DNA of 64,000 nt from Corallococcus sp. NCRR (GCF_026965535.1 NZ_CP114039.1:5518001-5582000); one strand, 5' to 3'; positions 51,550 to 62,968 are shown, numbered from the stretch's first letter. The notes: generated by a model not told the origin, from the letters alone. Made by a program: numbers and translations.

Positions 51550-52638
51550 CTACTGCACGCCGTTGAAGTCGAGCAGCTCGATGGACTCGGGCGCCACGGA
51601 CAGCGTGACCTGCTCGCGGTAGCCGGCCGCGTCGCCGCCGACCTGGAAGGGCATGGGGCGCGCGAAGCGGATGGTGACCTCGCGGGCGTGGAAGTCGTGC
51701 AGGCCTTCCGGAGCCCAGCGGCCATTCCAGAGGCGGGGGAGGTTGGCCAGCACCTGCGTGGGCGACACCTGGCCCAGGCGCAGCTGCAGGAAGCCCCGGC
51801 GGTCATTCGCGTGGGGGAACATGCGGAAGCCGTAGCCGTAGAAGGGCATGGTGCCCGCGGCGGCCATCATCAGCTTGCCCCGGAAGAGCACCGCGCCCGG
51901 CGCCAGAGGCGCGCCCACCGTCTGGCCCTCCGCGCCCAGGCGGTAGGCCTCCGATGGGCCGTTGACGACTTCGCACTCCACCAGCACGGAGCTGGTGAGG
52001 TAGTGCGGCACCGTCTTGAAGGCCACCGCGGAGAAGTAGCCGCCACCGCCGGACATGACCCGCTTGAACATGCCCTTGCCCAGCGACTCCTTCACGGAGA
52101 TGTAGTCGTTGAGCACCTTGCCATCCACGCCCAGGCCCGCGAAGGGCGCGCGCTGGCCGTCCACCTGCACCAGGTCCATGGTGCGCACGCTGGGGAACTC
52201 CGCCGCGCGGGCGCGCACCACGTCGTTGAGGATGCCGTCGCCCCGGGTGCTGGACGCGTTGACGAACGCCGCGATGCCGTTGCCCGTGCCCAGCTTGAGG
52301 ATGCCGAAGCGCGGCGCGGCCTGTCCGGCGAACTTCCCGCGCGGGCCCACCTGCTGCAGCACCTCATTGACGAAGCCCATGAAGGTGCCGTCGCCGCCGC
52401 CCGTGAAGACGGTGGGGTAGCCCCGCTCCAGCACCGTCTGCGCGATGCGCCGCGCGTCCAGCGGCGAGCGCGACAGGAACAGGTCCTCCTCCGGCACCAC
52501 GTGCGACAGCAGCTTGACGACCCGGGCGTCCACCTTGCGGGCGTTCGCGTTCAGCAGCACCGCGACCTTCGGTTCGGCGGACGGAAGCGCCGCGGGGGAG
52601 CGGCGGAAGTCCGTGGAACGCAGGGGCTGAACCAGCAT
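51550..52638 (-). CDS. Diacylglycerol/sphingosine kinase-family lipid kinase
   Basis: A 362-residue protein. PKVAVLLNANARKVDARVVK and YPTVFTGGGDGTFMGFVNEV (GGDGT ATP-binding loop) are the catalytic-domain hallmarks. FGILKLGTGNGIAAFVNAS carries the GTGN motif. The second beta-sandwich domain follows (DLVQVDGQRAPFAGLGVDG, VGGDAAGYREQVTLSVAPES). It phosphorylates a lipid or related substrate (DAG or polyprenol type). ATG at 52638 is chosen because CTGGAG lies upstream; the frame extends to 52710 without family similarity. Confidence 0.88.
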   Translation of the reverse strand: MLVQPLRSTDFRRSPAALPSAEPKVAVLLNANARKVDARVVKLLSHVVPEEDLFLSRSPLDARRIAQTVLERGYPTVFTGGGDGTFMGFVNEVLQQVGPRGKFAGQAAPRFGILKLGTGNGIAAFVNASSTRGDGILNDVVRARAAEFPSVRTMDLVQVDGQRAPFAGLGVDGKVLNDYISVKESLGKGMFKRVMSGGGGYFSAVAFKTVPHYLTSSVLVECEVVNGPSEAYRLGAEGQTVGAPLAPGAVLFRGKLMMAAAGTMPFYGYGFRMFPHANDRRGFLQLRLGQVSPTQVLANLPRLWNGRWAPEGLHDFHAREVTIRFARPMPFQVGGDAAGYREQVTLSVAPESIELLDFNGVQ

Positions 52639-53053
52639 GGACGACTCCAGAGGGGCGGGGAGCGGTATGACAGCGATGACGCGGTTCGGACTGTGCACTT
52701 TTCTCGCCAACCCCTGACGCGCGGTGTCAGCCGGACGGGTTGAAGTGATTCCGAGGGGTTGAACGGTCCGCTGGTGTCCAAAATGCCCGCCCGGTTGCTA
52801 CCGCGGGGTGACGGCGGTGTAGAGCGCGTTACGCACCCGTGGCGCGCGGATGGCGATTGGGTGACGCAGCGGCCCGTGGAGCCCTGGGGGCCTGCGCACT
52901 GCGCTACGCAGCGGGCGTCATCACCTTTGCGCTGGGTGCCCGGGCCTACGGGGAAACCCGCCCTCGCGTTTGACACGCCGGGGGGGGTGGTTACGTTGGG
53001 CTTACATCGGGATTTCGCAGGAAAAACGCAGTCATTTCCAGAGGATGGGAACC
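52639..53053. other. 415-bp intergenic region upstream of dnaK
   Basis: Divergent spacing between the lipid kinase and dnaK. I see no gene. It contains the dnaK promoter candidate and the ribosome site gagg at 53041-53044. No CIRCE inverted repeat was recognised. Confidence 0.6.
52970..52997 (+). promoter_or_regulatory. Candidate sigma-70-type promoter of dnaK
   Basis: ttgaca (52970-52975) and tacgtt (52992-52997) are separated by 16 bp, about 57 bp before the dnaK start. The -35 matches consensus; the -10 is weak. Confidence 0.5.
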
Positions 53054-54967
<1,914 letters not shown>

Positions 54968-55009
54968 TTCCTTGCGCCTCCCGCCGTCTGGCCGAGGCTG
55001 AAGTCCGAG

Positions 55010-55049
55010 GGCCGGTGCTCCCACGAGGGGCGCCGGCCTTCTTCTTTTC
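55010..55049 (+). terminator. Rho-independent terminator of dnaK
   Basis: ggccggtgc (55010-55018) pairs with gcgccggcc (55030-55038) with one G-U, followed by ttcttcttttc. It lies 43 bp after the dnaK stop. Confidence 0.8.
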
Positions 55050-55186
55050 TCCGCGGCGGTGGACGGGTGTGCCGGACGCGGGATGAGGGCCGGGAGCAAC
55101 CCCGCGAATTCACGCGGGGGGCGCATGGCGGAGGCGCTGCAAGGGGCGGATGGGTTCCTCGCAGTCCACCCCGAAGGTGTCCCTCC

Positions 55187-56044
55187 ATGTCCCGCATCGA
55201 CTCCCTGCTGTCCGGCGTCCTCCCCGACCTTTTGGCGCCCGAGGGCGCATCGCTCCCCCTGGCCCCGCGCACGGAGGCGCCTTCACGGACGTCGGCCGCT
55301 CCGGCCAACTCCGTGGAGGTGTTTCGGGGGAGCGGCGCGCCGGCCCCGTCTCCCACGCGGGCGCCGCAGGTGGCGCCCCGGGCGCGGGAGGGCAACGGCT
55401 TCGACTTCGGCGTGGGGGGCGCGTTCCCGCCGAAGCCCACGGGCTCCTTCCAGGAACAGCTGAAGCAGGGGGCGCGGCTCCTGGAACAGACGAACGCCGC
55501 CGCCGTCAGCGTGACGCTGGACAAGGGTCCCGCGATGGACCGCTACGCGCGCTCGCAGCTGGGGCACCTGGACCCGAGCCCGCCCATCGCCGGTGCTCCC
55601 ACGGCGCTCACCGACTACGCCAGCACCATCCCCGGCGTATCCGCGCGGGACGCCTTCGAGGCCTTCGTCAGCAATCCGGAGCTGCTCTTCGGCGCGGCGG
55701 GCATCTCGCTGCGGCCGGCGGTGAGCGCGCTGACGGACGGCGCCCGGCTGTTCCTGGAGGAGCAGGGGCCGCCGCCGGTGTGGGCGCCCATCACCGTGAA
55801 GCTCAACGAGACGGAGCGCGTCGTCCACATCACCACGCTGGACGGACACCCGCTGCGCGGCACCAACCAGTTCGTCTTCGACGACGACGGCAGCGGCGGC
55901 ACGCGCATCCGACAGTACTCGGCCTTCCAGGGCAGCTCCCCGGCGACGTCGGTGGGCATGGCGCTGATGGATCCTATTGAACGGCAGCACGACATCTGGC
56001 GCAGCGTGCACGGACAACTGCATGAGATGCTCAAGCCGCGTTGA
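55187..56044 (+). CDS. Hypothetical protein with disordered N terminus
   Basis: A 285-residue protein starting MSRIDSLLSGVLPDLLAP. Residues about 20-90 are Pro/Ala/Arg-rich and probably unstructured. Residues about 190-285 form a compact beta-rich domain (WAPITVKLNETERVVHITTL, GTNQFVFDDDGSGGTRIRQY) ending in a helix (RQHDIWRSVHGQLHEML). No signal peptide. The linker-plus-domain style is like the N terminus of the zeta-kinase protein at 14229-18128 and of myxobacterial secreted effectors, but no known effector motif is visible. ATG at 55187 is chosen because upstream in-frame sequence is non-coding in character. Confidence 0.7.
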   Translation: MSRIDSLLSGVLPDLLAPEGASLPLAPRTEAPSRTSAAPANSVEVFRGSGAPAPSPTRAPQVAPRAREGNGFDFGVGGAFPPKPTGSFQEQLKQGARLLEQTNAAAVSVTLDKGPAMDRYARSQLGHLDPSPPIAGAPTALTDYASTIPGVSARDAFEAFVSNPELLFGAAGISLRPAVSALTDGARLFLEEQGPPPVWAPITVKLNETERVVHITTLDGHPLRGTNQFVFDDDGSGGTRIRQYSAFQGSSPATSVGMALMDPIERQHDIWRSVHGQLHEMLKPR

Positions 56045-56072
56045 CATACTGGGGACAAGGGGGAGGGGACCC

Positions 56073-56480
56073 ATGACGACGCTCCAGACGACACCGCCGG
56101 GCCATGACGTGGTGCTCTACGACAGCCACTGCCGCGTGTGCAGCGGCGCCGCGCGGGAGATGCGCAAGCTGGTGGGCGGGCAGGGCACGCAGCTGCTCTC
56201 GTTCCGCGACGAGGGCGTCTTGGACGCCTTCCCGGGGGTGAGCTTCGAGCGCTGCGAGAAGGCCATGCAGCTCATCCAGGCGGACGGCCGCGTGCTGGAG
56301 GGCGCGGAGGCCATTGTCCGCGCGCTGGGCCGGCGGCCGTTGGGGCGGCTGCTCTACGTGTACTACGTGCCCGGGCTTCGGCAGCTGGCGGACGCGGTGT
56401 ACGGGGTGGTGGCCCGCTACCGCTTCCGCATCGCGGGTCGCGACTGCCCCGATGGGGCCTGCGCGGTGCACTTCAAATAG
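56073..56480 (+). CDS. DCC-family thiol-disulfide oxidoreductase (DUF393)
   Basis: A 135-residue protein. HDVVLYDSHCRVCSGAAREM has the CxxC active site of the DCC family (DxxCxxC), followed by QLLSFRDEGVLDAFPGVSFE and a C-terminal YVYYVPGLRQLADAVYG with VVARYRFRI, the family's conserved tail. Predicted cytosolic thioredoxin-fold oxidoreductase of unknown target. GGGGGAGGGG lies just upstream of the ATG at 56073. It is 54 bp before the MoxR gene in the same direction. Confidence 0.9.
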   Translation: MTTLQTTPPGHDVVLYDSHCRVCSGAAREMRKLVGGQGTQLLSFRDEGVLDAFPGVSFERCEKAMQLIQADGRVLEGAEAIVRALGRRPLGRLLYVYYVPGLRQLADAVYGVVARYRFRIAGRDCPDGACAVHFK

Positions 56481-56534
56481 GGGGAGGGGCGCGGGTAGCA
56501 TGCTGCCTTCCCCGCATCCTCCTCTGGCCCCTTC

Positions 56535-59066
56535 GTGACTTCGCCTCCTCCCAACCTGCAGGCCGCCCAGTCCTTTCGCCGCTTCTTCGGGGAGCTGCGG
56601 GAGACGTACCTGGAGCGGGAAACGCTGTTCACGCAGATTGAGCTGGCGCTGCTCTGCCGCGAGCACGTGCTGGTGGTGGGGCCGCCCGGGACGGCGAAGA
56701 GCGCGGTCGCCAGCGCCGTCCTGGGGCGCATCACCGACGAGGTGTCCGGCCTGCCGTCGCTGTTCTCCAAGCAGATCGCGGAGACGACGCTGCAGACGGA
56801 CCTCATCGGTCCGGTGGACTTCAAGGTGCTCACGGAGACGGGGCGCACCGAGTACCTCACCGACGAGGGCATGCTGGGCGCGGTGCACGCGTTCCTGGAC
56901 GAGGTCTTCGACGGCCGGGACATGCTGCTGCGCTCCATCCTCAACGTGATGTACGAGCGGGAGCTGAAGCACGGCCGCAAGGTGACGACCGGCCGCACCG
57001 AGTGCGTGGTGATGACGAGCAACCGGTACCTCACGGAGGTGCTGGCGCGCTCGCCGGAGCTGCTCCTGGCCTTCGCGGACCGCTTGAGCTTCATCAGCTT
57101 CGTGCCCAAGGCCTTCGCCCGGCGGGAGAGCCGGGCCGCCATGCTGCACCGCTTCGTGCACGGGACGCGGCCGGACCTGCGCGCCACGCTGACGCTCCAG
57201 CAGTTGGACCTGCTCCAGGACGCGGTGGCCCAGGTGAAGGTGCCCGGCCACGTGCTGGAGGGCGTGGAGATGCTCACGGACGCGCTGGAGCGCGCGCTCG
57301 TGGCGCAGGTGTCGAAGCTGCCGGACTACGTGCCCACGAAGTACTTCTCCCAGCGCTCGGTGGTGAAGGCGCTCTGGACGCTGAAGGCCGCGGTGGTGCG
57401 CGATCAGATCTACCGCCGTCCGGACCGGCCGCTCGAAGCGACGGTGGAGGACCTGGACGCGCTGCGCTGGTTCTTCCTCCTGGGCGGCCCGCCCGCGGCG
57501 GAGGCGGACGCGCTGCTCAAGGCGGCGGTGGACCCGCGCGAGCGGGCGCAGCTGGAGATCGTCCGGCTGGAGCAGCGCACCTTCGACGAGGTGCTGGGCA
57601 AGGTGCGCCAGGAGCTGGGCGGCGGCGTGGAGCGCGAGGCGACGACGCTCGCGGCCGCGGACGACGTGAACGCGGCGGAGGGGCTGAGCCGCAACTGGCA
57701 GGCGGGCGTGGTGTCCTCCACCGCGCGCGGCGTGCTGGGCAAGCTGGTGCCCGGGCCGCGTCACGGCCAGAACCGGGCGCCGCTGCTGGTGGCGGCGCGT
57801 GCGCTGGTGGCCGCGCTGGAGCAGCGGCTGTCGCGGGGCATGACGGCGGGACAGGGGGAGGGGAGAGGCGGCGTGGCGTTGCTCATCGCCATCCGCGACG
57901 TCCTGGAGCTGAGCCGGGCGGTGCCGGAGCTGAAGCCGGGCTACCCCGCGCTGTGTGAGTCGGCCGCGCGGTTCCTGGAGCAGGCGCTGGAGATGAGCGC
58001 GTCCGCCGCGGAGGGGCTCGCATTCGAGGACAGCGTCAAGATGGAGTGGCTGGTCGGGCTCGCGGAGAACCTGGAGGAGGAGCTGGGTGTGATGGGCTCG
58101 CTGGCGGCGATGCTCAGCGAGGCGGTACCCTCCCTCCACGAGCGGCTGCGTGACGCGGACAAGGACACGCGCCGCCGGGTGGTGGCCGCTCTCCGGCGCC
58201 GGGTGTCGGCGGCGTTCCCTGCGCAGGCACCCCGGGGCCGCAAGGATCCGCTGGATGCGCTGTCCGCGGACTCGCGGCGGCTCACCCAGTTGGAGAACGC
58301 CCTGACGGCGTTGGATTCGTCCCAGGCGGGCTTGAAGCAGGAGCTGCTCCGGCCGCTGAGCGTAGCGTACGCGCGCGAGGTACTGGGCGCGACCCCGTTC
58401 GAGCGCATCGAGCAGTACGGCCGCGCGGTGCAGGCGGTGGCGGAGAACCTGCGGCGCGAGGGCGTGACGGCGGAGCCGGTGCTCGCCGAGTGCCGCGACC
58501 TGATGGAGAACCGCCTCCGGGAGCATGCCCGCGTGCTGTCGCGCGAGGTGGCCAGCCCGCCTCCGGCCCCCAACGCCGTGCTCAACGGCGACGCGTACAC
58601 CTATTACCGTGGCGAGCTGTCCGCGCAGGCTCCCGACGGCGAGCTGACCGCGCTCGTGGGCCTGGACGGCCAGTTGATGGCGGCGCGTCCCCCATCCGCC
58701 TCCGCGTTCCTCTCCGACACGGTGCGCGCGGCGGTGGCCGAGGCGGAGCTGTCCTTCCTCCAGTCGCGCATCAAGTACCTGCGCAGCTGGCTGACACAGC
58801 TGCTGTCCGCGTTGCCCGCCCCGGAGGCGCTCAACGGCCGCGCAGACGCGGAGCGCACCTTCGAGCGGCTGGTGCGCAGCCGCTTCCCCCAGCTCGCGCT
58901 CAAGGAGGGTGAACTGGTGCGGCTCAAGGCCACGCTGGGCATGCTGGAGACGCTCCCGGGCGAGCTGGGAGAGAGCGCGCGCAAGCTGTCCGCCCAGCTT
59001 CGCGGCATCGACGAGGACTTCGGACGCTTCAGCCGGCAGGTGCTGGAGCGGCGGACCGCGCCGTGA
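56535..59066 (+). CDS. MoxR-family AAA+ ATPase with long C-terminal region (RavA-like)
   Basis: An 843-residue protein from a GTG start. The AAA+ core spans about residues 10-330: EHVLVVGPPGTAKSAVASAV (Walker A Lys55), GAVHAFLDEVFDGRDMLLRS (Walker B), VVMTSNRYLTEVLARSPELL (sensor 1/MoxR motif). The rest is Ala/Leu/Arg-rich and helical, longer than typical MoxR proteins (~330 residues), as in RavA-type members. MoxR ATPases work as chaperones with VWA proteins; the next gene, 35 bp downstream, encodes one. Together with the PspA-like third gene this is a complete MoxR-VWA operon. Confidence 0.9.
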   Translation: MTSPPPNLQAAQSFRRFFGELRETYLERETLFTQIELALLCREHVLVVGPPGTAKSAVASAVLGRITDEVSGLPSLFSKQIAETTLQTDLIGPVDFKVLTETGRTEYLTDEGMLGAVHAFLDEVFDGRDMLLRSILNVMYERELKHGRKVTTGRTECVVMTSNRYLTEVLARSPELLLAFADRLSFISFVPKAFARRESRAAMLHRFVHGTRPDLRATLTLQQLDLLQDAVAQVKVPGHVLEGVEMLTDALERALVAQVSKLPDYVPTKYFSQRSVVKALWTLKAAVVRDQIYRRPDRPLEATVEDLDALRWFFLLGGPPAAEADALLKAAVDPRERAQLEIVRLEQRTFDEVLGKVRQELGGGVEREATTLAAADDVNAAEGLSRNWQAGVVSSTARGVLGKLVPGPRHGQNRAPLLVAARALVAALEQRLSRGMTAGQGEGRGGVALLIAIRDVLELSRAVPELKPGYPALCESAARFLEQALEMSASAAEGLAFEDSVKMEWLVGLAENLEEELGVMGSLAAMLSEAVPSLHERLRDADKDTRRRVVAALRRRVSAAFPAQAPRGRKDPLDALSADSRRLTQLENALTALDSSQAGLKQELLRPLSVAYAREVLGATPFERIEQYGRAVQAVAENLRREGVTAEPVLAECRDLMENRLREHARVLSREVASPPPAPNAVLNGDAYTYYRGELSAQAPDGELTALVGLDGQLMAARPPSASAFLSDTVRAAVAEAELSFLQSRIKYLRSWLTQLLSALPAPEALNGRADAERTFERLVRSRFPQLALKEGELVRLKATLGMLETLPGELGESARKLSAQLRGIDEDFGRFSRQVLERRTAP

Positions 59067-59101
59067 GCGCGGGGGCCCTGTTCGGAAGGCGGCGCTGAGA
59101 C

Positions 59102-61384
59102 GTGCTGGCGCGTCGGCTCACTCCTCTGCGGCAGCGCCTGGATGCGCTCCGCCAGCCCATGGCGGCCCGGGGTGGCGCGTGGTCCTGGCCCTTCGGCCGC
59201 AAGCTGAAGGGGCCGGAGGACCTGGGCCTGCCGGTGCTCGTGGCGCTCGACCGCGAGCTGGATCGCGTGGGCATCCACACCGCCGCGGATGCCCGGCTGT
59301 TGCTCGCGCTGGGCACCCAGCGGGGCAGGGCGGGGGCGCTCGCGCAGGGGCTCGCGACGCGCGCGAACCAGGCCCTGGAGGAGTACGAGGAGTGCCTGCG
59401 CCTCGTGGAGAAGGCTTACCGCTCCGGGGAGATGCCTTCGGGGGCGCTCACCGCGCTGGACCGCGGCTTCGTGCGGCTGGCCCGCGCGGTGAAGGTGGCG
59501 GAGCTCTTCAGCCGTCCGTTGGAGACCCAGGGCGGTGAGGACGCGCCGTTCGAGATCTTCGAGCGCCCGGCTGGGACGACCCGGGAGCGGCCACCAGCGA
59601 ATGCGCGGCTGGCCGTCGCGGAGCTGCTGGCCGCTCGTGCGCGGGACAACGTCATCGACCTGGTGCAGAAGCGGCGCGACCTGGACCTGGCCCACGAGAT
59701 GCTGCTGCGCCTGGGCACCACGGACGCGGACCGCGCGCGGAGCATGGCGCTGCGCAATGACGTGGCGGAGGCTCGCGAGCGGGTGCGCGAGGTTCCGCCC
59801 ACGCGCTCCCTGGAGGCACTGGTGCGCGGCGTCCGGGAGACGGCGCAGAAGGATCCGCGAGGGGCCTATCGTTCGTTGCAGGGCCTCTACGAGCGCGCCA
59901 TCGAAGCGGGGGACGCGGAGCTGGCCTCGGCGGCGCGGCGCGCGCTGACGCCGCTGCTTCCTCCCGAGTCCCGGCTGACGCGGATGGTGGAGGAGGCCGA
60001 GGCGGGCACGCGGCTCCAGTGGCTGGGAGAGGCGGATGCCGAGGCGGACTCCGGACGCGAAGCGGAGGACGCGCCGGACGAGCAGCTCGCGGACCTGGCG
60101 TTCTCCCTGAATCCGGAACAGCTGGCCACGTTCGACCTGGCGGCGGGGTGCGCGCGCTTCTTCGACGTGGAGGACGCGCTGTCGGAGGAGATCATCGAGA
60201 AGGACGCCGCCTCCGTGCGGGCCGTCCCTCGTCAGGTGCCCTATCCGACGCAGACGATGTCGTTCGCCACGACGGGCAGCCTGGATGAGGTCCACCACTT
60301 CGTCATCACGGATCCACGGCGCCTGCTCCAGGACCTCGCGGGGCACCGGCAGCTCGTGCGTACCTACCTGGACGACGCGCCGCCCCCCAAGCCGCGCAAG
60401 GTGAAGCGCACCGCCGTGCGCGTCTACGTCTGTGACGCCTCCGGCTCCATGCACGGCGCTCGGGCGCGCTTCCGGGACGCGCTGATCATCGCGGAGCTGA
60501 ACAACCTGCGCGTGAAGGCGCGGCGCGGAGAGAGCTTCGACCCGCTCTACTTCAGCTTCTTCAACGACGTGCCCACGGAGCTGGCGCGCGTGGACACCGC
60601 CGCGGAGGCGACCCGGCAGATCGAGAAGCTCTTCCGGGACTCGCCCGCGGAGGGGCAGACGGACATCTCGCTGGCCCTCCTGTCCGCCTTCGACTCCATC
60701 CGCGCCGCGCAGGGGCGCGATCCGTACCTCGCGCGCGCCACGGTGGTGCTCATCACCGACGGCGAGGACCGCGTGGACCTGGATCTCATCCGCCGCACGC
60801 GCGCGCCCATGGGCGCCCTGGACATCGCGCTGAGCTTCATCTCGCTGGGCGAGGAGAACCCGGACCTCAAGTCCCTGGTGCTGGAGCAGCGCGCCGCCGG
60901 AGGCCGCGCCTTCTACCACCCGCTCTCCGACGAGGAGATCCGCTGGGCGCGCACGGAGTTCGACACGCCCTGGCGCACGCTGTTGCCTCGCGACGTGCCG
61001 GCCTCGCTGGAGGCCCTGGAGGCCCTGGCCCCGCACCTGGACGCGCTGGAGGCGGTGGCTGCGGGCCGCGCACCCGGGGCGGGCGTGGCCGTGGAGGCGT
61101 CCTTCGACGCGCTCTTTCCTTCCACGCCCGCCGCGTCCCCCGTGCCGGAGGCGCCCGGGGCGGAGCTCGTGGCGCGGGTGACGGACATCCTGGAGGCGGT
61201 GGGCGAGGCCGCGTCGCTCGCCTCCGCGGACCGGCGCGCGACGGAGAGCGTGGTGCTCCTGCAGCACCTGCTGTCCGTCTACGGACTCACGCCCGCGCGA
61301 TACCTGGCCGTGCTGTCCGGCGGCGGTCGTCCGGTGGCCGAGGCGTTGGAGCGGGTGCGCTTGCTCTGCCGCCCGTTCGGGTAG
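59102..61384 (+). CDS. VWA-domain protein, partner of the MoxR ATPase
   Basis: A 760-residue cytosolic protein from a GTG start. The N-terminal ~430 residues are helical and unrecognised. From about residue 438, VRVYVCDASGSMHGARARFR contains the DxSxS metal-ion adhesion site (D445), and TDISLALLSAFDSI with ATVVLITDGEDRVDL completes the VWA core. A Pro/Ala linker and helical tail follow. MoxR-VWA pairs act as ATP-dependent chaperones inserting metals or remodelling complexes; the target here is unknown. Confidence 0.88.
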   Translation: MLARRLTPLRQRLDALRQPMAARGGAWSWPFGRKLKGPEDLGLPVLVALDRELDRVGIHTAADARLLLALGTQRGRAGALAQGLATRANQALEEYEECLRLVEKAYRSGEMPSGALTALDRGFVRLARAVKVAELFSRPLETQGGEDAPFEIFERPAGTTRERPPANARLAVAELLAARARDNVIDLVQKRRDLDLAHEMLLRLGTTDADRARSMALRNDVAEARERVREVPPTRSLEALVRGVRETAQKDPRGAYRSLQGLYERAIEAGDAELASAARRALTPLLPPESRLTRMVEEAEAGTRLQWLGEADAEADSGREAEDAPDEQLADLAFSLNPEQLATFDLAAGCARFFDVEDALSEEIIEKDAASVRAVPRQVPYPTQTMSFATTGSLDEVHHFVITDPRRLLQDLAGHRQLVRTYLDDAPPPKPRKVKRTAVRVYVCDASGSMHGARARFRDALIIAELNNLRVKARRGESFDPLYFSFFNDVPTELARVDTAAEATRQIEKLFRDSPAEGQTDISLALLSAFDSIRAAQGRDPYLARATVVLITDGEDRVDLDLIRRTRAPMGALDIALSFISLGEENPDLKSLVLEQRAAGGRAFYHPLSDEEIRWARTEFDTPWRTLLPRDVPASLEALEALAPHLDALEAVAAGRAPGAGVAVEASFDALFPSTPAASPVPEAPGAELVARVTDILEAVGEAASLASADRRATESVVLLQHLLSVYGLTPARYLAVLSGGGRPVAEALERVRLLCRPFG

Positions 61385-61401
61385 GCTTCAGGGCACGCGC
61401 C

Positions 61402-61941
61402 ATGTTCGGCTTCCTCAAACGCAAGAAGACGCCTCCCGCGACCGTGGACCCGTTGGCCACGTTCGACCGGCTCATCGAGGACCTGGAGCGCCAGGCGGCC
61501 GAGGTGCGCAAGTCCGCCGCCACGCTGCTGGCCCTCAAGGGCGAGCTTTCCCGTGGAGTGACGCGCTACACGGCCCGCTTGGGTGACATCGCCGGACGCC
61601 GGCAGACGGCGCATGACCGGGGCGACGCGAAGGGCGTGGGCGTGCTGGAGCGCGACCGCGTGCAGACCGAGCGCCTGTTGGAGTCCACGCGCGAATCGCT
61701 GCGGCGCGCGGAGCGGGACTCGGAGCTGCTCCTGGGCGCGGCCGGCGAGCTGGGCGATCGCGTGGCGGACCTGCGCATCGAGCGGGAGAGCGCGTCCGCG
61801 CGCATGGCCGCGGGCGGCGTCGTCACCGAAGCGCTGCGCGAGCAGGTGGAGCGCTTCGACCGGGTGATGGCGCTGGAGGCGGCGCGCGACGAGGTGGAGA
61901 AGGCGCACGCCCTGGCGGACATCTACCGCGAGGAACGGTGA
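61402..61941 (+). CDS. Coiled-coil protein, PspA/IM30-like
   Basis: A 179-residue, highly charged, almost wholly helical protein. It starts MFGFLKRKKTPPATVDPLAT, and heptad patterns run through LEDLERQAAEVRKSAATLLA, RLLESTRESLRRAERDSELL and ERFDRVMALEAARDEVEKAH. PspA/ESCRT-III-like proteins have this length and composition, but the typical PspA N-terminal amphipathic helix is not obvious. It follows the VWA gene by 17 bp and probably works with the MoxR-VWA pair. Convergent 18 bp from the cyclase gene. Confidence 0.75.
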   Translation: MFGFLKRKKTPPATVDPLATFDRLIEDLERQAAEVRKSAATLLALKGELSRGVTRYTARLGDIAGRRQTAHDRGDAKGVGVLERDRVQTERLLESTRESLRRAERDSELLLGAAGELGDRVADLRIERESASARMAAGGVVTEALREQVERFDRVMALEAARDEVEKAHALADIYREER

Positions 61942-61959
61942 ACAGGGCAGGGCCCCTCT

Positions 61960-62841
61960 TCAGGTCCGCCGCGCCGTCTGGTGCAGCTCCAGCACGATGT
62001 TGCCGCCCTTGAAGAGCCGCACCGCGCCGGACGTCTGGCTCACCGTGAGCGCGATGCAGTGCGTGGTGGACGTGATGCCCGCGGAGGCCGCGTGGCGCGC
62101 GCCCAGGCCCAGGGGAATCTTCACCGTGTCGTCATTGGAGGACAGGTAGCGGCCGGCGGACAGCACCACGCCGTCCTCGCGGATGACGAACGCGCCGTCC
62201 AGCACGGAGAAGTTCTTGATGGCGTCGCGGATCTTCGGGTCCAGCACGTTGCGCTCGGACTCCGACAGGCCCTGGAACGGATTGATGGTGAGCTGCCGGC
62301 TCTTCTCCAGCACGCTCGTGTGGTCACCAATCGTGATGATGGTCCCGATGGGGTGGCCCTCGAAGCCCTCCTGGCCAATCTGCAGCGCCAACTGGATGAG
62401 CGCGTCCACCACCTGCGAGTTGAACTCCTCGCCCAGCTTCACGCCCTCGATGGCCAGCCGGTCGTCCAGCGACCCGCCGATGCGCATCTGCATCAGCGTG
62501 TCCGGCGCGCGGCCCACCTTGCCCGTCATGCAGAGCACGAGGTCGCCTTCCTTGAACGCGCCCTGCGATAGCGCGGACACGAGCGCCACCTTCACCCGCT
62601 CCGTGCGCGAGTAGTCGTACGCGGGGATGACCAGCGCGCGGACCTTCTTGCGCAGGAACTCCTGCGCCAGCGGTTCCAACGTCACCGCGTACACCAGCTT
62701 CTTGCGCGCGGGCTTACCCCGGAGGTCCTCCGGCGCAATGGGCGTGTCGCAGATGTAGAGGAAGTGGTCGACCTCGCTCTTGGCGGCCAGGGAGAGCGCC
62801 GAGCGCATGAATTCCCGATCGAACTTCGTGTTGTCGCTCAA
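61960..62841 (-). CDS. Diadenylate cyclase (DAC/DisA_N-type)
   Basis: A 293-residue protein. The C-terminal ~130 residues are a DAC domain: NFSVLDGAFVIREDGVVLSA (DGA motif), KIPLGLGARHAASAGITSTT (Arg-His motif) and THCIALTVSQTSGAVRLFKG. It synthesises c-di-AMP from ATP. The N-terminal ~150 residues (HFLYICDTPIAPEDLRGKPA, VRALVIPAYDYSRTERVKVA) resemble a pyruvate-kinase C-terminal-like domain found in DacZ-type cyclases. The motif reads RHA rather than the usual RHR, which might affect activity. TTG at 62841 is chosen because GAGGGG lies upstream; an ATG at about 62808 is an alternative. Cytosolic. Confidence 0.88.
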   Translation of the reverse strand: MSDNTKFDREFMRSALSLAAKSEVDHFLYICDTPIAPEDLRGKPARKKLVYAVTLEPLAQEFLRKKVRALVIPAYDYSRTERVKVALVSALSQGAFKEGDLVLCMTGKVGRAPDTLMQMRIGGSLDDRLAIEGVKLGEEFNSQVVDALIQLALQIGQEGFEGHPIGTIITIGDHTSVLEKSRQLTINPFQGLSESERNVLDPKIRDAIKNFSVLDGAFVIREDGVVLSAGRYLSSNDDTVKIPLGLGARHAASAGITSTTHCIALTVSQTSGAVRLFKGGNIVLELHQTARRT

Positions 62842-62968
62842 GGCGCCCCTCGTGCACCCTTCGTTTTGAAGCAGGTCAGCTTGACACTGGCAGCTGCATG
62901 AATAAAGCTTTCGGGCCCTTTTTTTCGGGGGCAGGCCCCCTCTACCCGTCCAACTGGAGCCGCAGGCT

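Noticed and set aside
52639..53053. CIRCE heat-shock operator upstream of dnaK
   Set aside because: No TTAGCACTC-N9-GAGTGCTAA-like inverted repeat was found by eye.
56031..61267. 831- and 887-codon minus-strand frames over the MoxR and VWA genes
   Set aside because: Shadow frames of two recognisable proteins.
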